From: Megaustenia siamemsis
Taxonomy: Eukaryota; Mollusca; Gastropoda; Stylommatophora; Ariophantidae
NCBI GenBank assembly: GCA_032433765.1
Contig: JAVIAB010000092.1
Span: forward strand, 108,504,396 to 108,568,395
Length of the DNA: 64,000 bases
Direction: 5' to 3'
Below the pieces are notes generated by a model that worked only from the letters and a program-made list of their open reading frames with translations, was not told where the DNA came from and did not search any database. The position numbers were made by a program, and so were the translations under genes. Positions within the stretch are counted from its first letter, which is position 1; the number at the start of each line of letters is the position of its first letter. Positions 1 through 11,234 of the stretch are shown here, piece by piece.

Positions 1-279
1 TTCTTTTATAAGCGCACTACCTAACGAGCTCTAGTTTGTCTCTGTTACCCCTGTGTGTTCTCCTTTTGGTTGCACCTTTTGATAGTTCATAGTTGCTGAT
101 TTTGTTAAGCTAAAAGTTTCTGAGAATTTGTTTGCTTGAGGCAGGTCACGGGAACTGGCAACAGTAATATCATTTTCATTTTTTTTTCCCAGCATTCAGA
201 CCCATAGAGGAGCATTTAAAGTACACAGCTTTCACATATTCTTAAGTGTTTTTTTTTTTTATTGTACTGAAATATTCAC
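1..279. other. AT-rich, no gene seen
   Basis: I see no coding sequence or recognisable repeat here. There are short T runs near 180 and 248. The 33-bp minisatellite begins just to the right. Confidence 0.5.
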
Positions 280-1080
280 AAAATTCATTACTGAAGCACG
301 AGAATCTTCACATAATTATTTACAGAAAGTAGGATAATCTTCACATAATTCATTACAGAAAGTAGGACAATCTTCACATAATTCACTATAGAAAGTAGAA
401 CAATTTTAACATAATTTATTACAGAAAGTAGGACAATCTTCTTGGCATTACAGAAAATACGACAATCTTCACATAGTTCATTACAGAAGGTCGGGCAATC
501 TTCACATAATTCATTAAAGAAAATACAACAATCTTTACATAATTCATTACAGAAGGTCGGGCAATCTTCACATAATTCATTTCAGAAAATACGACAATCT
601 TTACATAATTCATTACAGAAGGTCGGGCAATCTTCACATAATTCATTACAGAAAATACGACAATCTTTATATAATTCATTACAGAAAGTCGGGCAATCTT
701 CACATAATTCATTACAGAAAGTAGGACAATCTTCACATAATTCACTATAGAAAGTAGAACAATCTTAACATAATTTATTACAGAAAGTAGGACAATTTCT
801 TGGCATTACAGAAAATACGACAATCTTCACATAGTTCATTACAGAAGGTCAGGCAATCTTCACATAATTCATTAAAGAAAATACAACAATCTTTACATAA
901 TTCATTACAGAAGGTCGGGCAATCTTCACATAATTCATTTCAGAAAATACGACAATCTTTACATAATTCATTACAGAAGGTCGGGCAATCTTCACATAAT
1001 TCATTACAGAAAATACGACAATCTTTATATAATTCATTACAGAAAGTCGGGCAATCTTCACATAATTCATTGCAGTAGGT
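280..1080. repeat. 33-bp minisatellite with a ~358-bp higher-order unit
   Basis: A tandem repeat of about 33 bp, core 'cattacagaaagtcgggcaa' followed by 'tcttcacataatt'. Because 33 is divisible by three it stays open in several frames on both strands, giving low-complexity 11-residue peptide repeats that I do not regard as genes. The block near 378-737 is repeated near 738-1078 at an offset of about 358 bp with very few differences, including the irregular 'cttggcatt' junction at 442 and 800. This indicates a later segmental duplication of an already variable array. Confidence 0.9.
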
Positions 1081-1515
1081 CAGTCAATCTTCACAATGTG
1101 TGTCATTGAAAGGGGCAAAAGAATGATACTCTAATGGAAAAGTAGACACACACTTTCGATGTATAACAGTGGAACAACAATGTAACCGATTCTATTCATA
1201 GCTTTTAGTTGAAACCTCGACTCCTTGACTTTAGCTTGATATCCCCGGCATAAACAGCAACACACAACTTTATAGAGCAAGGTAACAGACAGCAAACACG
1301 CAGCTTGCTCTTGCGTAACTATTTCCACAAACAGCGTGCGCCGCACTGCTGTTCATGGCGGGATGCACATGTTGTAACTCGGAGCTGTCTCCCGACCAAA
1401 CCTGGTGAGCAGAATGCACTGAGAAATATCATGTCAATTACTTTCCAGTTCTTAATTTCCAGGATAATTGTTGACATTTATTTCTCTGTTATAAAATTAT
1501 GTAGTGCTGCACGAA
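1081..1515. other. Spacer, no gene supported
   Basis: Short overlapping frames on both strands have no recognisable domain. Nothing else is visible between the two minisatellite regions. Confidence 0.4.
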
Positions 1516-2340
1516 ATGTATTTCACCCTTTTTTAAGTGTATTCCGCCGTCCCCTAATATATTTCACCCTTTTATAAATGTATTCCGCCGTCTACTAAAT
1601 GTATTTTAACCTTTTATAAATGTATTCCGCCGTCCATTAAATGTATTTCACCCTTTTATAAATGTATTTCGTCGTCCACTATATTTATTTTAACCTCTTG
1701 TAAATGTGTTCCGACTTCCACGAAATGTTCTTCACTTTTTTATACATTATGTTCCGCCGTCAACTAAATGTATTCCACTGTACTATAAATCTATTTCTCC
1801 CTCTTATAAATATATTTTGCCTTAATTATTGTTTTTCGCCATCCATTAAATGTCTAAACCCTCTTATAATGCATTTCGCCGTCCGCTAAATTTATTCCAC
1901 CTACTAAATGTATTTCCATACTAAATGTATTTCACCCTTTTATAAATATATTTCGCAGTCCTCTAAATGTATTTCACCCGTATATAAATGTATTCCGCCG
2001 TCCTCTAAATCTATTTCACCCTTTAATAATGTATTTCGCAGTCCACTAAATATATTTCACCCTCTTATTAATGTATTCAGTTGTCCACTAAAAATATGTC
2101 TCTCTGTTGTAAATGTATTTCGACCTTCCGCTAAATGTAACCCCTTGCCTTGTCCCCCCCCCCCCCCCCCGACCCTTCCACTAAATGTATTTCACTCTCT
2201 TATACACGTATTTCGCCGTTTTCTACATGGATATCGACGTCCACTAAATGTATTCTGCAGTCCACCATATGTATTATTGCAACCCATTAAACATATTTCG
2301 CAGTCCACTAAATGTTGGTCACCTTCTCTACAATTCTACA
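1516..2340. repeat. Degenerate ~42-46-bp tandem repeat
   Basis: Irregular units alternate 'aaatgtatttcaccctttta' with 'taaatgtattccgccgtcc' and 'actaaatg'. Units differ in length and sequence, so the array is old. A run of about 18 C residues interrupts it near 2154-2170. The open frame across it (1908-2462) is a by-product of the repeat. Confidence 0.8.
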
Positions 2341-2824
2341 TTATGTTGGCGTGTTCCAAAATTATTTTAATTGTGTTTTGGTTAAATATAATAATAACCT
2401 GCTATGAGTATATACTACTTTCGCATCTGATCACTTATGTAATGAACACATATATTGTATAATATTGTATATGATAATTAAAATATACTTGTAACTTAAT
2501 TACTTCATAATTTAAAGTTATTTATATAAAGTGATAATTAGATCATTCTTGGAGTTTATTTGTATAACAATGAAATCATGGTTTTAATTTTTAAAATATA
2601 GTAGAGTTCCATTCGCTTTGCCACTGTTATATTTCTGTTTAGTTAGGAATTAAATTTATAGATGTTCTAAACTACTCTGTCTATGGAATCAATTTCATTG
2701 CAGTCGAAAATTTCCAATATCCACTCTACCACTTGTCACGGTATTTCCCAAAATGCATAGGTAAAATCTGTTAACAAGATCGCTTCGTGCATATCCTTTT
2801 CGGCTGCACAGGCGACGATACCAA
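2341..2824. other. AT-rich spacer
   Basis: Strongly AT-rich, no coding sequence or repeat recognised. Confidence 0.4.
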
Positions 2825-3249
2825 ACTTCCTTAGTCGCCTTTTACGACACGCGTGGCAGGTAACAGTTGCTCTATTGTTTCCCCACACCGTTGTGGCCGC
2901 GGTTCCTGCACATTCCTTATAAATGTAAAGGTAAAGTACGAGACTTGAATCAGCGTCTTAGCACTCGAATTTTCACCAATATGTGCTCGACCGCCTATCC
3001 AGAAATGTTCGAAGACTTCTGAATAGTGTCGCTTCAAGCATCGAAATTCACGATGCAGGCGGTATTCCTCACCCTCCTAAAGTACTACGCTGAAACTCAT
3101 TTATGCCAGCGGCTGGGTCGTCCGCGAAGGTATTTTGTTTTTTTAACTATGAGTACAGTTCAAACTGTTTCCAGCGGGAATCGAACACGGGTTGTCGGAA
3201 CGTCGGTAGCCCAGTCGGGTGATTTTCCCAACTAGGTTATCAAGGCCCT
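2825..3249 (-). mobile_element. SINE-3-like element, tRNA-derived head
   Basis: Read on the minus strand from 3249, the head resembles a tRNA gene with an internal polymerase III promoter: 'aacctagttgggaaa' (box A-like) and 'cccgtgttcgattcccg' (box B-like, 3165-3182). The same head is at 20443-20525 on the plus strand, which shows it is dispersed. The body may run to about 2830, where 'gtcgtaaaaggcgactaa' is found; a similar motif (cgtaagaggcgaataa) is at 43050. The 3' limit is uncertain. Confidence 0.5.
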
Positions 3250-3328
3250 CACCTTATACATGTTCAGGATTTACCAATTAACCCTGATTGTTGAGGTCAA
3301 ACAATTTATCACTTTGAGTCACTGGTTT

Positions 3329-6267
3329 CTTCTTCTTCTACCTTTTTAGCTCCCAGTGGAGCATAGGTCTTCAACAAACACCTTCCAAGTCGTTCTGTTT
3401 TTTGCAATTCTTTTAAGATCATTCCATGTCTTCCCCATCATCTTCATCTCTGCTTCAATCTGTCTTCTCCAAGAATTCCTTGGTCTTCCTCTTTGTCTTT
3501 TCCCCTGGGGATTCCAAAAAAGGGCCTGTTGTGTAATACTCTCAGTTGGTTTCCGTAGTGTGTGTCCTATCCATCGCCATCGTCTTCGCTGTATTTCTTT
3601 ATCCACTGGTATTTGACCGGTACATTTCCATAATTCCACGTTTGTGACTTTGTCCTGCCATTTCCATCCCTTTATTCTGCGCAAGCATCCATTAATGAAA
3701 GTCTGTACCTTCGTGATTGTCAATTTTGTTATTCTCCATGTTTCACAGCCATATAATAGAACCGACTTAACATTGGAGTTGAAAATTTGTATTTTTGTAT
3801 TTAGCCTAATTTCTTTGGATTTCCATATGTTTCCCAGTGCAATGAAAGCTCCTCTTGCTTTTGATATCCTTATTTTGGTATCGTTTTCTGTTCCTCCCTC
3901 TTTATCTATATTACTGCCCAGATATATATAAGATTGTACGTCTAGTAGAGGTATTTCTCCTAGTTTTATTTGGTTATTGCCAACTGCATTAATTCTCATA
4001 ATGTTGGTCTTATCTCTACTTATCTTTAGTCCTAGCTGTTGTGATCTCTCATCTAATATACTCATTTTATCTTGCATCTGTTGGTGGCTGTGTGATAGGA
4101 GAGCTATGTCATCAGCAAAGTCTAAATCATCAAGTTGTTTGGTCAGTGACCACTGGATCCCATTTCTGTTGTTTTGAGTTATTTTCATAATCCAATCTAT
4201 GGCCAGTAGAAAGAGAAATGGAGACAGAAGGCATCCTTGCCTTACTCCTGTTCTTATTTCAAATGCTTCTGTAAGCTGTCCTTCATGCACCACACTACAT
4301 TTTGTTCCTTCATACATTGTTTTTATCAGGTTAATAAACTTTATGGGGATTCCATAATGACTCAGCAACTTCCAAAGCATTCTTCTGTCTAAACTATCAA
4401 ATGCCTTTTCGTAATCTATGAATCCAATATAAAGTGGGGATTTTAGTTCTAAACTTTGTTCAACTATTATACGTAGAGTAGTTATTTGATCAGCACATGA
4501 TCTGTTCTTCCTAAAACCTGCTTGTTCATCTCTCAAGTGTTTCTCTATAGCCTCTTTTAGTCTCTCCAGAATGATTCTGCCTAATATTTTTCCTGGCACT
4601 GATAGTAGCATAATTCCCCTATAATTTGTGCACTCCTGTAAACTTCCTTTCTTTGGTAGTTTGATCATATAACCTTCTCTCCAGTCTTTAGGTATTTCTT
4701 CCCTCTCCCAAATTTTATCCAATAGATTATGTAACATCTTGGTAGAGGTGATAATATCTGCTTTGATGGCTTCCGAAGGAATTTCATCTGGTCCTGTGGC
4801 TTTACCATCTTTTAACAGTTTGATGGCTTTCATTATTTCTTCTTTGCTTGGTTTTCCGCAGTTAACGTGTAATTCTTCTTCTGCTGGTAGTATATCTGGA
4901 GGATTATTTGAGCCAGGTCTGTTCAAAAGTTCTTCAAAGTGCTCCTTCCATCTCTCCATTTGTTCCTTTATATTACTAAGCAGATTTCCTTTCTTATCTT
5001 TGATAAAGGCGTTGATCTGTTTGTATTTTCCACCTAATTTCTTTGTGCTGTTGTACAGTTCTTTCATATTCCCTTTATTTGCTGCTTCTTCTGCCTCTTT
5101 AGCTAATTCATCTATATATTTCCTCTTATCCCTTTTAATGCATCTTCTCACTTCTTTATTCACCTCTGTGTAAGCTTCCTGTGTCTTGGCTTTATTACTT
5201 CTTGTTTTGCTTTTATTTATGTCTGCTTTCTTGTTCTTTCTTTCTTTAATTTTATCCAGGGTCTCTGCTGTCATCCATGCCTTATTCTGGCGTTCTCTTT
5301 TCCCCAGTGTTTCTTCGCATGTCTCTTTCCATATATTTTTTACCTGTTTCCAATGATCTTCTATATTTATAGTATTTTCTAGTTGTTGGAGGACTTGGTA
5401 TTTGTTTGATATTGTGACTGCGAATTTATCTTTAATTCCTTGTTCTTTAAGAAACCCTACATTGAAATACGTTCTGCCCTTATTCGTTGTAGTATACCTT
5501 TTTAATTTAATTTTAAGTTTGGCTAACAGAAGATGATGATCAGAAGCTATATCTGCCCCTCTATATACTTTTACATCCTGTAAGGATGACTTAAACTTAT
5601 TATTAATACATATGTGATCAATTTGATTTTCCGTTCTATGATCTGGTGACACCCATGTAGCTTTGTGTATTCTTTTATGTTGGAATATTGTTCCTCCTAG
5701 GCTCATTTGATTAAGGGCGCAGAAATTCACAAATATCTCTCCATTCTCGTTTATATCTCCAAGTCCATGTTTTCCCATAATCTCTTCAAAGCCTCTGTTG
5801 TCTGATCCTACCTTAGCATTTAGGTCTCCCATCAAGATTATAATATCCTTGGCTCGTCTTGCATCCATCTGGCATTGTAGCTGTTTATAAAAATCATCTT
5901 TAACTGAGTCATCTTTATCGTTGGTTGGTGCATAGCATTGTATAATGTGTAATTTTATTTTGTTTTTGGTTGTTCTAAATGTTGCTCTCACCAGTCTTGG
6001 TCCCACTGCCTCCCATTCTATTAGTGTCTTCTGTGCATTCTTTGATAGCATTATAGCTACCCCTTCGCTATGTTGTGCTCCTGGTTCCTGGTGTCCTGAT
6101 GATAAAATCATCTCCCCTGTATTCAATTTTATTCTCTCCGCTCCCAGCCATCTTGTTTCACACATTCCCAGAATATCTATCTTGTAGTTGTTCATTTCTG
6201 CTGCCACTTGTGCCGCTTTTCCCTGTTCGTTAAGGGTACGAACATTCCAGGTGCCAATTCTGGATGA
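3329..6267 (-). mobile_element. LINE-A, nearly full-length RTE-like retrotransposon with 16-bp TSD
   Basis: A 2.94-kb non-LTR element flanked by perfect direct repeats 'tttgagtcactggttt' at 3313-3328 and 6268-6283. On the minus strand it has an endonuclease/reverse transcriptase frame and a short (AAG)n-type 3' tail (cttcttcttcta on plus). It sits inside the first unit of the 38-bp minisatellite that continues at 6284. The perfect TSD and open frame suggest a recent insertion. A degraded relative lies at 23080-23695. Confidence 0.9.
3346..6207 (-). CDS. LINE-A endonuclease/reverse transcriptase polyprotein
   Basis: A 953-residue frame without a stop. Residues ~1-230 are an AP-endonuclease-type EEP domain (ILGMCETRW, GDLNAKVG, IDHIC, SDHHLL), which nicks target DNA. 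Residues ~480-760 are a reverse transcriptase with DYEKAFD at 600-604, QGCLLSPFLF, and the catalytic FADD at 697-700. A basic C-terminal region carries RGRPRNSWRRQIE, as in many RTE-type ORFs. The ATG at 6207 is probably not the natural start: the frame is open upstream to about 6267 and encodes GTWNVRTLNEQGK, the conserved EEP N-terminus; an in-frame stop lies in the flanking TSD. The copy is therefore slightly 5' truncated, or starts at a non-ATG codon. The residues needed for both activities appear present. Such proteins are often named 'craniofacial development protein 2-like' in databases. Confidence 0.9.
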   Translation of the reverse strand: MAAEMNNYKIDILGMCETRWLGAERIKLNTGEMILSSGHQEPGAQHSEGVAIMLSKNAQKTLIEWEAVGPRLVRATFRTTKNKIKLHIIQCYAPTNDKDDSVKDDFYKQLQCQMDARRAKDIIILMGDLNAKVGSDNRGFEEIMGKHGLGDINENGEIFVNFCALNQMSLGGTIFQHKRIHKATWVSPDHRTENQIDHICINNKFKSSLQDVKVYRGADIASDHHLLLAKLKIKLKRYTTTNKGRTYFNVGFLKEQGIKDKFAVTISNKYQVLQQLENTINIEDHWKQVKNIWKETCEETLGKRERQNKAWMTAETLDKIKERKNKKADINKSKTRSNKAKTQEAYTEVNKEVRRCIKRDKRKYIDELAKEAEEAANKGNMKELYNSTKKLGGKYKQINAFIKDKKGNLLSNIKEQMERWKEHFEELLNRPGSNNPPDILPAEEELHVNCGKPSKEEIMKAIKLLKDGKATGPDEIPSEAIKADIITSTKMLHNLLDKIWEREEIPKDWREGYMIKLPKKGSLQECTNYRGIMLLSVPGKILGRIILERLKEAIEKHLRDEQAGFRKNRSCADQITTLRIIVEQSLELKSPLYIGFIDYEKAFDSLDRRMLWKLLSHYGIPIKFINLIKTMYEGTKCSVVHEGQLTEAFEIRTGVRQGCLLSPFLFLLAIDWIMKITQNNRNGIQWSLTKQLDDLDFADDIALLSHSHQQMQDKMSILDERSQQLGLKISRDKTNIMRINAVGNNQIKLGEIPLLDVQSYIYLGSNIDKEGGTENDTKIRISKARGAFIALGNIWKSKEIRLNTKIQIFNSNVKSVLLYGCETWRITKLTITKVQTFINGCLRRIKGWKWQDKVTNVELWKCTGQIPVDKEIQRRRWRWIGHTLRKPTESITQQALFWNPQGKRQRGRPRNSWRRQIEAEMKMMGKTWNDLKRIAKNRTTWKVFVEDLCSTGS

Positions 6268-6283
6268 TTTGAGTCACTGGTTT

Positions 6284-6525
6284 ATCATGATAATAAAGAC
6301 GTCACTTTGTGTAACTGGTTTATCATGATAATAAAAACATCACTTTGTGTAACTGGTTTATCATGATAATAAAAACGTCACTTTGTGTAACTGATTTATC
6401 GTGATAATAAAAATGTCACTTTGTGTAACTGGTTTATCATGATAATAAAAACGTCACTTTGTGTAACTGGTTTATCATGATAATAAAAACGTCACTTTGT
6501 GTAACTGGTTTATCATGATAAAAAG
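6284..6525. repeat. 38-bp minisatellite, about six units
   Basis: Unit 'gtcactttgtgtaactgg' + 'tttatcatgataataaaaac'. Each unit has the palindrome TATCATGATA. The first, divergent unit was split by LINE-A and its left part lies at about 3308-3328. Confidence 0.9.
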
Positions 6526-7424
6526 ACGTTTATTTTACGTTATCCGAAGTGTCCCTTTGTGACTTTGGAATTCACTAGCAACAAATCATATGCAGTCTTC
6601 GAACCGAAGTGAAAGCCAGTTAATGACTTAAATAAAATAAAATAAAACTAGTATGTTATTTATTATATATATATAGTTTTTACATTGATGTAAATTACGT
6701 TATCACTAAACGTGAACTCTACACGTAAACAAAAAAACACAAATCTAGTTTCACAGCACGTTCGTTAAATTTAATTTTAAAACATATTATATCGTTTTCT
6801 AATATAACTATTTAAAATAATATATTTTTGTATATATTTTTTTTATTTTATCTTCTTCATCTGCTGCCATGACTCATTCATGTGCTTCCGCTATCTCTTA
6901 TTGAGTTTGCTGACAGGGCCTCATTTGTGCCATACAGTTTCCCTTTCAATTTTCATCCATTCTCTTTTATTACGTTTTGCAGTCTAACATTGTTTCATTA
7001 ATATTTGCTCTCTTTCTCAATCCATAAAATATATATATATATATATATATGTGTGTATATGATATTACTGATAGTGTAATACTTTTCCACAAATTGCATT
7101 TTTACAAATTGTTTCTGACTTCTATACCCTAACTATTTTACGAATAGAGCCATATATCAAGGATTCAGTAATGTGAAGTGTGAAACAAACAATATGAAAA
7201 TTGGCATGCCAAAAAAAAAATGATCAAAAGTAGTGACAGTAGAGAGAGAGAAACATTGCGTAAATTTTGCAACTGATTAAAGTATCTCGCAACATTTTTT
7301 GAAGACCGCAATATGCATAAATAAATGAACTGTCGGTGCAATAAGGCAAACAAATAATAGCTAGCCCTCTCCTATAATAAAGGGTACGCAGATTGCCCCA
7401 AAGAAACATCGTAAACAAAGCATA
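6526..7424. other. AT-rich spacer with (TA)12 at 7027-7050
   Basis: No coding sequence seen. A short TA microsatellite is at 7027-7050. Frames of 60-70 codons on the minus strand have no recognisable domain. Confidence 0.4.
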
Positions 7425-7705
7425 TGTATCCACACTCTATGTTATCAGTGTCAGACATGGTCACTCAAAACAAGTCAAAAAAGGTTAATCACTGCAGAAA
7501 TGAGATGTTTGAGAAAGGCTGTAGGAGTGACCAGAAACAAGATTTAAAAAAGAAAGAGTTGGCATAGAATTAATTATGAATTAAACAAAGGACAGAAATA
7601 TATGGTTTGTTCACCTGGAGAGTGTGTCTAGTGATGCGAAACCTTACAAGGTATACGTGAAAGGGAGGACACAGAGCTAGAGGCAGAAAGAGATAACATT
7701 AGATT
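7425..7705 (+). pseudogene. LINE C-terminal remnant
   Basis: In one frame the plus strand reads HTLCYQCQTWSLKTSQK followed by AEMRCLRKAVGVTR, the region after the reverse transcriptase in many RTE-type LINEs (compare SETW...EMRFLRR types). Stops and a frame loss follow near 7547. No 3' tail was identified, so the family cannot be assigned. Confidence 0.55.
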
Positions 7706-8154
7706 GATAAAATCAAAGAAACTCTTCAACAGCGTTAAATGTCAATGGCTGAGGCTGCTTGAAGGACAAGAACCAGAGCTTTGTATCTTCTCCCTTGACA
7801 CCAGACCGGATTTTTTAAAAATGAAGAAAGAAGAAGCGAAAAGACCACACAGCAGAGATTTTGCAACGGGAGTCGTAGCAAATCACCTTCAAGTGCTCTT
7901 GTGGTCAGCGTATCTTTATTAATTTGGTTGATATTACACGATTATTTCTGGCTAAACTCAGCAACACAAACCTTGAAAGAACGAACATTGCTACTGTCAT
8001 CGCAGGGGTTTAAGTCAGTCCGACTCCAAGTCTGAGCGGTGCTATATCCTCTAACCAAAAGAGTTTGGTGGTAAACACATATTCTAGGAAGAACTTTAGA
8101 GAGAAGACGAAATTGAGTGGAATCTAGAGCTCACCAAAACAACTGAAGTCATAG
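7706..8154. other. Spacer, no gene supported
   Basis: A 72-codon frame (7704-7922) is probably a continuation of LINE debris. Nothing else is recognised. Confidence 0.3.
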
Positions 8155-8577
8155 CACCATCCTACCATCATCATAGCACCATTCTAGCACAATCCAGGAC
8201 CCATCTTAGCATCATCCTAGCACCATCCTAGCATCATCATAGCACAATCCTAGCACCACCATAGCACCATCTTAACACCATCATAGCACCTTCCTTGCAC
8301 CATCCTAGCATCATCCTAGCACCATCCTAGCACCGTCATAGCACCATATTAGCATCATAATAGCACCATCCTAGCAACGTCATAGCAATACCCTAGCATC
8401 ATCCTAACACCATCATAGTGCCTTCCTAGCACCATCCTAGCACCACCCTAGCACCATCCTAACACCATCATAGCACCACTCTAGCACCACCCTAGCACCA
8501 TCCTAACACCATCATAGCACCACTCTAGCACCACCCTAGCACCATCCTAACACCATCATAGCACCGTCACAGCAGCA
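8155..8577. repeat. 11-bp tandem repeat (catcctagcac)
   Basis: Imperfect 11-bp units 'catcctagcac' and 'catcatagcac' run for about 420 bp. A longer register of about 55 bp is visible near 8449-8560 where 'caccactctagcaccaccc' recurs. Confidence 0.85.
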
Positions 8578-8637
8578 AATAAATTTGAATCTCACAAAGA
8601 ACAAGTCATTTAAAGTATGAGAGGTAAATAAATGTAA

Positions 8638-8908
8638 TGAAGTCTTAAAGGAGCGATCATCGATGGCTGAGTGGTTAGTGTGCTTGTTTCCTGACCAGAA
8701 GGGTACGGATTCCTTCCCCAGCAGTGACGGATTTTTTTCGGACTCACAAGGCTCCGAGGTTCACCCAGCCTATAAAAATGGGTCCAGAGAAAAGGAAGTA
8801 ATGGCGGCCAACGTGATATCGACCACATCACCCAAAAATGTGGCCACCAACACCATATTCCCCATTCTCGTCCAAGGCGTGGAGGGAATCTTTACTTTAT
8901 TTAAAGCA
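8638..8908 (+). mobile_element. SINE-1, old diverged copy
   Basis: The head 'gatggctgagtggttagtg' resembles a tRNA box A, and 'gggtacggattcc' a degraded box B. The body has SINE-1 landmarks: 'cacccagcctataaaaatgg', 'gaccacatcacc', 'aacaccatattcccc', and a tail 'ggcgtggagggaatctttac' matching the common SINE-1 end. It is more diverged than the other copies. Confidence 0.65.
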
Positions 8909-9224
8909 ACCTAGTTACATGTACATGGAGTCTGATAAAAGACGAAGTAAAATATATCTCTAGTGTACCAAATAAAGTATAATCTCAAAAATATCAAATG
9001 AATTAAAGTTAAAATCCTTTAGAGTCTCAAATAGATCATCTCATTTTAAGTATCGAGAATACCAAATAAACTGCCGTTTGAAAAAATTAACTGCAGTTTC
9101 ATTGACTGAGCTTAAGATGACAGATCAACATAGAAATAATTGAATATCGACTTTTGCAGTACTGTTCTACAGTCGGGAAAAAGGTAACTTAAGAAAGCTT
9201 ATAATCCTTGTCAGTTACTACTGA

Positions 9225-9660
9225 GAATATGGTTATTTTTATTCGAAGGCCCCGGTATCACTGCAAAAAAATGAAAATCCATAATTGCTCAACTTCCCCT
9301 GCCAGTGGAATCATCCGAGTTAACATCTCATCAAATATCCAAAGAAAGAAAGGCAGTTGCAGTCCTCACCGCAGAAGATACAGCACACGTCAACAGAGAT
9401 ATAGCGTTTCTGCACCAAATTGAACTCATCTGAGTTGTCCTACGTCATATGATAGCATCATTCATCCTAAGCAGTCTGAATATAGAAACACCATCTGGAT
9501 GAAACACACAACTCACTCACGGTGTGCACAAAGCACTACTCAGTAGCTCCGGCAGCAACCTGGTCTTAGAATATGAGGAAACTGCAACAAGAAACATTTC
9601 TCAGACAGCGACTCAACGGTTTCCTGTCGCATATCCGCCATATTGACCGGAAGTCCAACT
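9225..9660 (+). repeat. R1 dispersed repeat, copy 1
   Basis: One of four copies (others at 17605, 22441 and 25560) starting at 'aaggccccggtatcac' and including 'gtagctccggcagcaacc'. Homology with the 25.6-kb copy extends through 'atatgaggaaactgcaacaa'. One frame reads RPRYHCKKMKIHNCS, also found in the other copies. I do not recognise the family. Confidence 0.75.
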
Positions 9661-11234
9661 CAGAACATACTTCCCATAAGCGATATTTTATATTTATAGA
9701 CTTCTTGTTTCTATTTTGTTCCTCTGTTAAAACATTAATATTGGTTATATGTTCTTGTTCTGTACTCTTTATCTCGGAGCTGCTAATTAACTATGTATTA
9801 TTATAAATACTCTCCTTGAATGCCATACTTTTGAGATCACACATAAGCTGAGCTTAAAACAAGAATGTTCGTTAACGAGTGACTTTTCATAAACTTTAAC
9901 TATTGTTGTACTTATGTTAATACAAATGCTTGTTATGGTCCCGATATACTTGAACTATTCTTGTCGTGTTGGACTACAAGCTGTACAATAAGTTTGCAGA
10001 ATTGCTTTATTATAATCTTATTCATAGTTTCTGTGTAATTAATAGTTTGCTTTGTCTAGTCCAGAAAAGGTAGAGCATAACTATTGATTTTTTAAAATTA
10101 ATTTTCTGTTTCCTATGTTTCTGTGGAAGCAAGATTCGAAGTGCGCATAGGCTGTGGTAGATTTCGGGCATATTTCAACAAACTATTATGCCAGAGAATG
10201 ATGGGTGTCCAAAAACTGCTGGATCAATAACCACCAAATTGTAATGCCACTGATTCAGATCGTTGACTTCGGACAGCCGCGAGCGTCCACAAGCGCAGGC
10301 TCATGTTTCCAAAGTAGCACACTCGCGCGTATTTGTGATGACCTTAGTTAAATGATATGATTTTACACTATTTTGATTGCTGTCGATATCATGTAAAAAT
10401 ATGACTCTAACCTCTTGTTAATAGGTTGTGGGTTCGCTTCCTCGTCGATGTGACTCACAATTCGTGTGTAATTGATCTCAGTTTAGACGATAGCATGCAT
10501 GTCACTAAACCTTTCAGACACTAATACAACATTAGCAGGCACCGTGTGCACCTCACAACCAAGATCGTGCTTCACTTGAGAAAAAAATCGCGTGGACTGA
10601 AAGTATCCGCTGTGGCAAAAGTTAAAATGTACATTCCTATCATCATTTTGGGAAAAAAATGGACCAAGATGCCAGACAGACGGAAAGTGGTTAGTGACTC
10701 ATAGCTGACTGTTTTGTCAGTCATCGACAGCTGTCAAAGATCCTGCTTCATCTACCCGCAGTGCTACAGGTAACACTGACTACTCTGGAAGAGCGATTGT
10801 GAGGAAAGGTAACTCGAAACTTTAAAAGTCATTTTTTGAAGTCAGTTATTGTTGAGCAGAAAAGGGCAGATATCGCCGTTTGCTGTAAACTGAAGCATTT
10901 AACGTTTTAATGTACTTTTAATGGCGGAAAGAGAAAGCGGGTGGCCGAGTCGATAACTAGAGTTATTAACTAACTCTAAATAAGAGCACATCTTGATATC
11001 CGCATTCTTTGAAAGATTAATGACATCATTTTAATAAGAATTTAAATTAAAAAAAAAAAAAAAACAAACAAATACAATTTCATTGACTGAGTAATCGAGT
11101 ACTTCGTAACGAGTATTTGAAAATGTTTGCACTCGTAATATCTGATCAGTGTTGTAGATATATTGTTTAAAAGAATGTTTATTCATTATTTTTGTTGTAT
11201 AATAATAATTAATTAATATATGGGATGGAGGGGA
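9661..11234. other. 1.6-kb spacer without recognised genes
   Basis: No supported coding sequence. 'ggttgtgggttcgcttcc' near 10424 resembles a polymerase III box B and could be a SINE scrap. An A-run is at 11048-11063. Confidence 0.35.

Noticed and set aside
280..1080. CRISPR-like regular repeats (about 33 bp)
   Set aside because: Repeats are head to tail with no spacers; no cas genes.
3356..6187. Several plus-strand ORFs of 66-144 codons within 3.3-6.2 kb
   Set aside because: Antisense shadows of the LINE-A polyprotein.
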